Shown: one piece after another, positions 14,301 to 21,500 of the stretch
Numbering within the stretch: position 1 is the stretch's first letter
Layout of the letters: every line of letters starts with the position of its first letter
NCBI RefSeq assembly: GCF_022581195.2
Contig: NC_061471.1
Coordinates: forward strand, 10,106,001 to 10,170,000
Length of the DNA stretch: 64,000 nt
Direction: 5' to 3'
Source of the DNA: Helicoverpa zea
Taxonomy: Eukaryota > Arthropoda > Insecta > Lepidoptera > Noctuidae
Program-made: the position numbers and the translations under genes
The notes under the pieces: model-generated
What the model was told of the DNA's origin: nothing
The model's database searches: none
The model's input: only the letters and a program-made list of their open reading frames with translations

Positions 14301-17300
14301 ACAAAACATAAAAGAGAGAGAAAACTTGTCATTTGAACTGCGTAAGTACATAAAAAAAAGAGCAAAGGCCAACATAGATATAGAAAAAGGAAGCATACCT
14401 ACAATGTTCACACCTGGTTTGTCGATTTTGTTGATCGCCACAAGTATTGGAACTGAAACAAGAAATTATCAATGTAAAATTTGTAAAAAAGAAAACATTC
14501 AAATTGGGACAACGTTGGGAAAAAAATTGGGAGGTCGTTAAAAACAAAGTAGGCAATGGCAATTGAATGACTTTAAAAGGTTGAAGAAGAAAAACTGATT
14601 GAAGACTATTTTGATATGCTGGATACACCTATTGCATAATGACATTCTAATTTTACACATCAAAAATAATTTACTTCGAACTTTTATAACTCAGCTATCC
14701 GTTATTTTGCGATTCGAGGTTGGCAATATTGTATATATATAGTGCTTATGTCAAAATTCGATCGCAAAAGAAGGGATAAGTTATAGAAATCCACCGTTAA
14801 TCGATAAGCCACTCACCATTAGCCTCCCTCGCCATCCTAATAGATTCCACAGTCTGCTCCATCACGCCGTCATCAGCAGCCACCACCAACACGACGATGT
14901 CAGTCGCGTGGGCGCCGCGTGAACGCATCGCCGTGAACGCCGCGTGACCCGGCGTGTCTAGGAATGTCACTTTGTCGCCTGATGCTAGTTGCACTGTGAA
15001 GGAAGAGAGGAGTTTCAGAGACTAAGTTTGCGAAAATATTATTCTGAAGGGGCACAGAATGTATAGAAGTGTTAGGGTTAGTGGCGAACACGATATCTGT
15101 CGCGTGAACGACGCGTTACTGGGCGTGAGTGTCTAGGAATGTTGCTATATCGCCTGATGCTAGTTGCATTGGGAAGATAGAGTATTTTTTGATACAGTGT
15201 TTGTGAAAATATTATTCTGAAAAGAGTTGAGCGAGAGTCGTCGCGTGAACGCAACGCCATGAAAGCCGTATGACCGTCTGTCCGTTTATGTGGTCGAAAT
15301 ATAATTGTAAAACTACCAATCAGATATAAGGAATCCTTCTAAACTCCTCATGTCCCACCACAGTCGGCCGGGGGCGGAGTTTCTCGGGCGGGGCGGGGCG
15401 GGGCTTATTTGTTCTAGGTATCTATACATAGCTACAGAATACCTTCAAAAGCTCCAATATGCTGGGTAATTCCTCCAAACTCCTGGTCCACTACGGCGGT
15501 GTCTCTCAGCGCGTCTAGTAGGGTAGTCTTGCCGTGGTCTACATGGCCCATCTTGCATACAACCGGCGGCCGGGGGCGGAGCTTCTCCGGCGGGGCGGGG
15601 CTTATGTACTGTGACTATATTCTATAGATTACATAGCTACACAATACCTTCAAAAGCTCCAATATGCTGAGTAATTCCTCCAAACTCCTGGTCTACTACG
15701 GCAGTGTCTCTCAGCGCGTCTAGTAGGGTAGTTTTGCCTTGGTCTACATGACCCATCACGCATACAACCGGCGGCCGGGGGCGGAGCTTCTCGGCTGGGG
15801 CGGGGCTTAGGTTCTGTGACTTAATTCTAGATATTACATAGCTACACAATACCTTCAAAAGCTCCAATATGCTGAGTAATGCCTCCAAACTCCTGGTCTA
15901 CTACAGCGGTGTCTCTTAGTGCGTCTAGTAGGGTAGTCTTGCCGTGGTCTACATGGCCCATCACGCAGACTACTGGCGGCCGGGGGCGGAGCTTCTCGGG
16001 CGGGGCGGGGGGCTGCGGTACTGCGTCTTTGTTCTAAAGAGTGGATTGGTTTTTGTAGTAGATGGAAGTTCGTTTTAGTATCACAATCTCATCAAATCAT
16101 TTTAAAATATGGATTTGAATGTTTTTTTATTTATAAATTATTCTGTCAAGTTAATTTTTATGTAAAGATAGTTCACAAAAATACAGAGGAAAGGAAACCT
16201 TATTTTGTATCCCTAAAGTAGCAAGTTTAATTCGATATTTGTTAATGTTACTGCCAAAAACTACTCAAATCTATAAAATATTGTACACTATCACATAGAG
16301 AAATCAATCACAGTTTAAAATACCTCCTCATCTTCTAAATCCTGATCAGGTTTAGGTACTATCTTGAAGCGACAGCCGGATATCTTGACAATATCCCTGA
16401 TGATCTGAGGGTTGTGTATCACAGTGTTCTTTGTGTAATTTACATCAGAATTCTTGTCCGCAAACTCTAGCGCTTTGAATACATGATCTGAAAAAAATAT
16501 GTACATGTTTGTAAGTTTCATTTACAAAAGATTAGTTAAAAATATTTTTAAATATGAATAAAACTTGTTTCTGATTTTTGCAATAGATTTGACAGTTTGG
16601 TAGAAATAAGAATGAATAATTAAGCCTGTGAATTATTTTTCTGGTGGCAGTTTTTAATAATCTTGGGTCTTAGTTAACTAAAGTCATCAGAAATTATAGT
16701 GTACTATAAAGGTAATAATAAATATTTATAAATGATAATTACCTATATCTTTGTCGAGGACTGTAGCTACTTCCTGCACAGTCATGTTACGCCATATGCC
16801 GACCACTTCTGAACTTTTTGGTGAATACCTGATTGCCGGCCTACCCTGATTCTCTGTTACCTGCCAATCCAGAAAAGCAATTAATTAAAAATATACATCA
16901 AGCTTCTAACAAAATTTTAATTGCAGTGCATATTTACAATAGTTATATTTTTTTGATATGGAACAAATTATTCGGTAAGTAACTTCTAATTTCAATCCTT
17001 CTCCGTGTGAGAGGAGGCCAGTGCCCAGCAGTGAGACGATAAAAAGGCTGTAACAACTTCTAATTTATTTATTTAAGGTGCCATAAAGCATCATACATTT
17101 TTTTATTTTGTATTTTATGATATCCAAATGTCACAGTCCCTAAAGGTGTAATTAAAAAAATATTTAGTGTTTATTTTTTTTTAATTTGAAACTATGACAA
17201 GTTACCTTTTCTTCCGGCGATCTTCTTTTCTTACAGCAAACATAAGATATTGATAGTTGCCTAGCCCATTGGTGGCTAAAATTCAAGGGAACCTTCTTGA

Positions 17301-17527
17301 ATCCACATACTTGAGGAAAAAATTCATTTTTAAATATTTTTGTTGGAAATCTGCAAAAAAAAACATTAATTTTGCAATTGTATCATAATCTAGGACTTTA
17401 AAAAAAATAATATAATAGTTCTGCAAAGTTGGGAGTTAAGGGTTATTTTAGGGACGGTTTTCAGTATCTTTATACAAATTAAATAGGGCACAATTACTTA
17501 CCGTCTAAATATAAGAGTTTTATACAT
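1874..17527 (-). CDS. mtIF2: Mitochondrial translation initiation factor IF-2 (15 exons)
   Basis: GTPase that brings fMet-tRNA to the mitochondrial small ribosomal subunit. Exons in transcript order: 17527-17502, 17350-17206, 16860-16743, 16487-16324, 16033-15853 (or an alternative copy, see separate entries), 14993-14817, 14452-14403, 10683-10469, 9625-9547, 9388-9263, 8963-8738, 6417-6296, 5727-5544, 5225-5085, 2043-1874. All junctions are GT-AG, the phases agree, and the total is 2124 nt (707 aa), close to the roughly 727 aa of human MTIF2. The ATG exon begins MYKTLIFR; the basic, hydrophobic N-terminus fits a mitochondrial presequence. G1 GHVDHGKT is at residues 177-184, G2 GGITQHIG 201-208, G3 DTPGH 224-228, G4 NKID 278-281, G5 SAL 314-316. 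The tail has the family's DVDGSVEAI and VPVAGCR stretches and ends WDPGF. Two introns hold large copies of one transposon. Identity is very secure; exact splice positions are read by eye. Confidence 0.95.
2191..4743 (+). mobile_element. Composite TA-flanked element, copy 1 (in mtIF2 last intron)
   Basis: Ends begin GCCCGGTCAAAATAGACAT and are inverted at both sides for about 300 bases, flanked by TA, as in Tc1/mariner-type insertions. The interior holds a SINE (from about 2725; its A-box stretch is deleted compared with copy 2) and, at about 3720-4400, the decayed 3' part of a mariner whose terminal repeat resembles that of the mariner at 50455-51748. A further insertion of about 630 bases (2958-3590) sits inside the SINE. 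No intact transposase, so it must have been mobilised in trans or carried along. Confidence 0.75.
2958..3590. mobile_element. Secondary insertion inside copy 1
   Basis: This block is absent from the otherwise matching copy at 6717-8648. The bordering sequence GGTTAAGGG is present on both sides, which fits a target-site duplication. It contains an imperfect palindrome around 3401-3460 (TAAGTAGCACCATGTAACTA and its inverse). No coding frame. The family is unknown to me. Confidence 0.55.
4880..4990 (+). repeat. Degenerate SINE tail
   Basis: A weak match to the SINE 3' half, with a GCAGTCGCTCC-like start, a CTGGAAGCCGGTCC core and a GGAAATGGCTGGACA end. Old and diverged. It lies in the mtIF2 intron just before (on the plus strand) the exon at 5085. 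Confidence 0.5.
5955..6135 (+). repeat. Helitron-like fragment ending CTAGTA
   Basis: AT-rich start (TATATATATATAAAAATGAA), then AACGGCTTGACCGATTTGGC and an end GAAACCGCGGGCGAAAGCTAGTA. The terminal CTAGT preceded by a short GC-rich palindrome (CCGCGG) is the usual 3' end of non-autonomous Helitrons in moths. Related ends occur near 27960-27975 and 41070-41100. Confidence 0.5.
6717..8648 (+). mobile_element. Composite TA-flanked element, copy 2 (in mtIF2 intron)
   Basis: Same terminal repeats and interior order as 2191-4743 and the same orientation, but without the 630-base secondary insertion. It starts after TA at 6715-6716 and ends GGGC before TA at 8649. By eye the two copies match almost base for base over long stretches. 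The mariner-derived interior (about 7640-8300) is full of stops. The two copies flank the three mtIF2 exons at 5085-6417 as direct repeats. Confidence 0.75.
7247..7626 (+). repeat. tRNA-derived SINE, full length (inside copy 2)
   Basis: Has a polymerase III A-box-like stretch (TGGCCTAGTGGGTAAAG, about 7253-7269) and a B-box (GGGTTCGATTCC, 7292-7303) in tRNA-like spacing. A tRNA-unrelated body follows, then the GACCCCAACATAGTTAGGAAAAGG tail region. Pieces of the same family occur at 1358-1795, 2725-3706, 4880-4990, 56050-56213 and 61705-61798. Confidence 0.75.
9000..9205 (+). repeat. Diverged interspersed repeat relic
   Basis: Shares TTTCATTTGATACCCATAT, CCGCCATCTTG and a TGTCATCAAAATTCAGAATG-like stretch with the repeat at 12265-12684. 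This copy is diverged and has no poly-A tail. It lies in a mtIF2 intron between exons 9263 and 8963. Confidence 0.5.
9725..10330 (-). pseudogene. LINE 3' remnant (non-LTR C-terminal region)
   Basis: On the minus strand a frame at 10274-10017 reads through a segment resembling the C-terminus of insect jockey/CR1-type reverse transcriptase proteins: IDSPELLSKLFFNIPHKLVR, then NYRQNSYIVRASRCFNNL. Only the last 85 or so codons are left. It is followed by A-rich tails on the minus strand. A 5'-truncated dead insertion in the mtIF2 intron. Assignment to jockey or CR1 is by resemblance only. Confidence 0.55.
11323..11372 (+). repeat. CTGT tetranucleotide microsatellite
   Basis: About 12 uninterrupted CTGT units. 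The only open frame across it encodes low-complexity Ser-Val-Cys-Leu repeats and is not a gene. Confidence 0.95.
11991..12247. mobile_element. Near-perfect hairpin MITE
   Basis: The left arm (AATTGAGGTAAAAAAATC through TTAAAAGCTTGTCGCGA) is repeated in reverse complement on the right, ending GATTTTTTTACCTCAATT. Arms are about 105 bases with few mismatches and a loop of about 40 bases (CATTTAAGTACTCG region). RNA across it would fold into a long hairpin. The low divergence of the arms suggests a recent insertion. Confidence 0.75.
12265..12684 (+). repeat. Retroposon 3' end with poly-A tail
   Basis: Contains GGCGGCCATCTTGGATTTT, GATGACGTCACATAG and AATCGGTTGAGGGCAAGTG, then a CATA microsatellite (about 12621-12646) and a run of about 28 A (12656-12684). 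The tail fits a poly-A retroposon. A diverged relative is at 9000-9205. Confidence 0.6.
13110..13705. repeat. Diverged inverted repeat
   Basis: The segment about 13110-13290 (CCTGAGAAATCGAGGGCAAC, CAAACAGTGAAAGTTTAGAGC, GAGAACTC) reappears in reverse complement at about 13505-13700 (GTTGCCATCGATTTCTCAGG, AACCTTCACTGTTTAC). Arms are about 190 bases at perhaps 75-80% similarity by eye. No coding potential. Confidence 0.5.
15088..15176 (-). pseudogene. Decayed duplicate of the mtIF2 G3 exon (copy 1)
   Basis: On the minus strand CAACTAGCATCAGGCGA and ATTCCTAGACAC match the start of the functional exon (14993-14817) that encodes QLASGDKVTFLDT. The copy then diverges, carries an in-frame stop soon after, and lacks an AG acceptor (AATG instead of CAG/TG). 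A second, poorer piece follows at 15182-15290. Evidence of repeated local duplication in this gene. Confidence 0.7.
15182..15290 (-). pseudogene. Decayed duplicate of intron plus G3 exon (copy 2)
   Basis: Contains the intron-derived stretch GAAAATATTATTCTGAA, shared with the intron just upstream of the true G3 exon (about 15025-15050), and TCGTCGCGTGAACGCAACGCC, similar to a piece of that exon. The duplicated unit therefore included both intron and exon. No usable reading frame or splice sites. Confidence 0.55.
15333..15418 (-). pseudogene. Decayed fourth copy of the mtIF2 P-loop exon
   Basis: The minus strand reads a TAG acceptor, AACAAATAA (stop in frame), the GC-rich Pro-coding stretch and CTCCGCCCCCGGCCG as in the three intact copies. 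It then loses the P-loop by deletion and continues with GAGGAGTTTAGAAGGATTCC, a remnant of the QEFGGI-coding part. Clearly non-functional. Confidence 0.75.
15443..15608 (-). other. Alternative P-loop exon, copy A (mtIF2)
   Basis: A complete duplicate of the exon at 15853-16033: acceptor TCACAG, phase 0 entry with TAC, phase 1 exit GAAG/GTATTC, 166 nt. It encodes YISPAPPEKLRPRPP, VVCKM, GHVDHGKTT and the same G2 stretch through IGAFE. The one amino-acid replacement against copy C in the aligned 45 codons is Val to Lys in the strand just before the P-loop (GTG to AAG, two bases). The other nine codon differences from copy C are silent. It is phase-compatible with both neighbours, so it could replace copy C and give a 702-aa protein. 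Confidence 0.8.
15648..15813 (-). other. Alternative P-loop exon, copy B (mtIF2)
   Basis: A second complete duplicate: acceptor TCACAG, phase 0 entry with AAC, phase 1 exit GAAG/GTATTG, 166 nt, encoding NLSPAPAEKLRPRPP then VVCVM and GHVDQGKTT. Against copy C over the aligned 45 codons I count eleven differing codons, ten silent and one replacement, which changes the P-loop His to Gln (CAC to CAA). It is separated by exactly 39 nt from copy A and from copy C. The polypyrimidine tract before its acceptor is weak. Confidence 0.8.
15853..16033 (-). other. P-loop exon, copy C (canonical form, mtIF2)
   Basis: First copy in transcript order, 181 nt, acceptor TTTAG, entry AAC AAA GAC at phase 0, exit GAAG/GTATTG at phase 1. 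It encodes the family-standard GHVDHGKTT and GGITQHIG. The leader NKDAVPQPPAPPEKL is five residues longer than in copies A and B. I treat it as the reference because its G1 motif is canonical. Confidence 0.9.
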
Positions 17528-18520
17528 TTTTCTAGTCAATAAATGTATGGTTTAAGTCATGAAATAACCAATTATTAGGATCTCAAGTTATCAAAGGTTA
17601 TGTCATAAGTTTAGAGGTTATAAAGTACTATATTGCACTGTGATCTCTGTATCAGTATTCCCGAAATACTTCTAAGCTTGCGGTGCTGACATTATCAGAC
17701 ATAATTAGTTAAGACAATTTTCAGCTCTCGGGAAACATAACATAACCTCCACACGATTTTGGAAACGCTTGACAGGTGTCAGAAACAGAACCAGATAAAA
17801 AGCGCGTTTAGTTAACTTTAGTTATTTCATCCACTTTTAGCCAGCAGATTGATTCACCTCGGGAGGCCAAAATCCAGCGGATTACTAGAATAGATTAAAA
17901 TGATGATGACTGAGAATGACTTGGGTGTTTTTTAGAAAATTATCGCTTAACAAATGTAACTGCTGTACCATTGGCATATTATTATTTAAGACGGGAATTC
18001 CATCGCCACACGGAATGTTACCCATGTTACACCTGGTGTTGTTAATTTGTCTGAATTTGGAAACTTCCTGAAACAAGGTCAAATCCACTCTCATTCACAT
18101 CATGCACCCCTTGTTATTTTACGGGGTTTCGATCCAAGAATGAAATCCATAAACAATATCCGATAAAACTCATTAAAAAGTAAATCATAGACAATTACTA
18201 TTTATGTCCGCCATTCATTCTTTTGAGTTGCTTTTTCGTTTTACGATTCCCGAGAGCACGATTTGTCATCGAGATCTACGCAACACCATCGCGTAATTAA
18301 TTAACCTACGTAGAAGCAGTTGAAACAATAAACTCCACGCGTTTAGGCATCACAGCCACCAGTGTAGTGTATCAGCCTTCTGACGTGATCAAAACCGTGA
18401 GATCGTATCTACCAGTGATGCTTTTGCTCGCCTTTTACGTTATCGGTTACGACGTGCGTTCGAGTGCCTGATGGTGTGGAAACTATGTGCGATTAACTTA
18501 ACAGTAACAGAGGACTCAGT
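17528..18520. promoter_or_regulatory. Divergent promoter region between mtIF2 and the PP2C gene
   Basis: The two start codons lie 993 bases apart and point away from each other. The sequence is largely AT-rich but turns GC-richer with CpGs near 18230-18480, just before the PP2C ATG. I see no certain TATA box or initiator for either gene. Both promoters and 5' UTRs should lie here, unless there are non-coding first exons. Confidence 0.55.
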
Positions 18521-21500
18521 ATGGGGGCGTTTTTGAATAAGCCCGAGACTAAGAAGTACAACGAGAACGGGGAAGGCAATGGTCTTCGCTATGGCGTGGC
18601 GTCGATGCAGGGTTGGCGCGTTGAGATGGAGGATGCGCATCACGCGCAGCTAACTCTGAATGGTACTCTATCGGACTGGTCTTATTTCGCGGTGTTTGAC
18701 GGGCATGCGGGAGCGCGGGTGTCAGCGCATTGCGCGGATAATCTCCTCGAGTGTATCCTTCAGACGGACGAGTTCCGGCGCGAGGATATAGCCGAGGCTA
18801 TCCGCGCTGGCTTCCTGGACCTGGACAAGAAGATGCGGGAGTTGCCGGAGCTGTCCAACGGCGAGGAGAAGTCGGGCTCTACGGCTGTGTGCGCCTTTGT
18901 GTCTCCCAAGCAGATATACATAGCGAACTGCGGCGACTCGCGCGCAGTGCTCGCTCGCAATGGGGTGCCGATATTCGCGACGCGAGACCACAAGCCGGAG
19001 CTGCCGTCGGAGAAGTCGCGTATCGTGCAAGCCGGCGGTTCGGTCATGATTCAGCGTGTGAACGGGAGCTTAGCTGTGTCCAGGGCACTGGGTGATTACG
19101 AGTATAAGAAGGTGATGAATCGTGGGCCCTGCGAGCAGCTAGTGTCCCCTGAGCCTGAGGTGTCTGTACATGAGCGGAATGAGGTGGAGGATGAGTTCTT
19201 GGTGCTGGCCTGCGACGGTGTGTGGGATGTGATGAGCAATGAGGCACTGTGTGCGTACATACACTCACTACTCCAGCTGACGGATGACCTTGTGGCCGTC
19301 ACCAACCAGGTCATCGACACCTGCCTTTATAAGGTATGTTGAAGCCAGTACAGTAATCAGTTGTTATTTCAGCTTTCTATTTTTGAACATCCCTCTTTAA
19401 AGTGAATATTAATAGCTCATAGAGGAGCTACCTGTTATGAAAATAAAACAGGTGAACAGTCCTTTCATTAATGTATTTATTTTAAGATTTTAACAGATAT
19501 TTTTGGTTACTTAAAAATAACTGGAATGGTAGTATTAATTAATGTATCTTATTTTATTTCTTATATATTTATTTACCTTTATCATCCTTTATCATATATT
19601 GGTTTCCATTGAGTCAAGATCTAGAAATATTTGAATGGCAACATTTTCAATCTTAACTTATGAATTAATTAAAGATTTAAATTCCAAGATTCAGAATAAC
19701 TTGCCAATTAAGGCATTCTTTAACTGAGAACCAAATAAACATACAAAATCTAGTAATTAAAACTGCGTTTCAGTAGTAAATAACAAAAAAGATGAACATG
19801 AAAATGAATAAAAAAAACATTCTGTTTACATCATTGAAGATGTTTTTAACTGCTCAATCGTGTGGTGATTTTGATTAACAACTCCACTGGGTGTAATCTG
19901 TGTTTATATACCAGTTGTTTGTGAAAAATCTTTCTTAGATATAGAGCTATTGAACCTTTGCAGTTTTTACAAGCGTTTAAAGGCATGTAAACTCATCCAT
20001 TCTTCCTATTTTCAAGGCATAATAATATTTTATTTACTTTGAAATTAACCCAGGCAAATGTCATTTTACCATTGAGTAAGTTAATCATATTTGCTTTTCG
20101 TTTTATTATTTATTCACCTATAATATTGACTATTGACCTCATGTTAAACAGCTTGTTCTAAGAAATCAGAACAGAACAATTCTCTTCAAAAAATATCAAG
20201 TTTGTAAGATTCCTTACTTTTTTACTAGATCCCAAGTTTTTTTCCCACAGATTCGCCCATGTCCAGAGGGAACCCACTCTCAGATAAAAAGTAGCCTATG
20301 TCCTATCTCAGACTGTCTATGTACTAAAGAGATCTGTTTATTAGCTTTAAAAGACAGACAGACAGCTACTTTTGCATTTTATAGTACTAGTAAGGGTTTA
20401 GGTAGATCAGTTTATCTCCCCTAGCCCTTGTTGGTAACTGACATAATTAAAATACGTTGGTAATTTATATGTCTGTTTCCAATTGTCTAGTTTCCTCATC
20501 CATGATTGAAATGACAAACACTTGTCACAGACAAGTTGAGGTATTTTTCAATTTCAAGATTATAAATAAATTGCTTCAATTGTGTCAATTCCATAAATTG
20601 TACTTCTGCAAGTACAAACAAATTAACATACATAGTTTATTGTTCATTGTACTTCTAAAGTTATCAAAGAAAAATGCGACCACAACATCCATATTCTATT
20701 AAATGGCTAAGTGAAGATTAATTTATTCTTGAAATGTAGTGAACTTTAAAGTTTGTAAGTTCTAAAACTATGTCATTGCCTAGACCCAAGTTGTATGACT
20801 TCCTTTCTACAGTGGGGCAAGGTCTTTTTGCCCCGATTTCTGTGTCATTTTGAATTAAAAAAGGCCATTTTAAAACCACCCGTACCAACCATCCATAGTA
20901 ATCTATTTCTAAACATTCACTGTTACTGCCTTTTTATCGTCCCACTGCTGGGCACAGCCCTCCTTTCACACAGAGAAGGATTGAGCATTAACCACCACGC
21001 TTGCTCAAATTTCAACAAATTCTTCATTTTTATCATTTAGTGCCCAAGTACATTTAGAAAAGTCAAATTGTTCTAATACCTTGCCCTCTTGCCTTAAATA
21101 TAGATACCACCCATAACTTCTCCCACTTAATTCACGCATTACCCACAACTCTAATTCATACTTACAGGGCAGCAAAGACAACATGAGCATCGTGCTGGTG
21201 GTGTTCCCTTCAGCGCCGAAGCCGAACCCTGAGGCTCAGCGCGCCGACCGGGAGCTCGACGAGACGCTCCGACAGAGGCTCACAGGTTGCTATCATTCAC
21301 TACTGCATGCCTGCTCACACAAACACAGGGACAGACAGACGAATGACAATCATGTTGACAGACAGAGTCAAAGTAGTGATGCTAGGGCGTAGGATGTGGA
21401 TGCGACAGCGTAGAAGGGTAGTTAGAGATAGCAAAAAAAAATACATTACCTACATACTATTGAGTAGTTTGGACTTTGAGAGTAGGAACTCACTTAGGAA

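Noticed and set aside
14797..15091. Possible bacterial IF2 contamination because of the strong IF2 match
   Set aside because: The match continues across 15 phase-consistent exons with GT-AG introns full of moth repeats, so it is the nuclear gene for the mitochondrial factor.
15443..15813. Treating copies A and B as pseudo-exons only
   Set aside because: Both keep splice sites, phase and an uninterrupted frame, and their differences are mostly silent. I keep non-functionality as an open alternative, not as the default.
18722..19095. Long open frames on both strands across PP2C exon 1
   Set aside because: They are shadows of the GC-rich coding exon; the true frame carries every PP2C motif.
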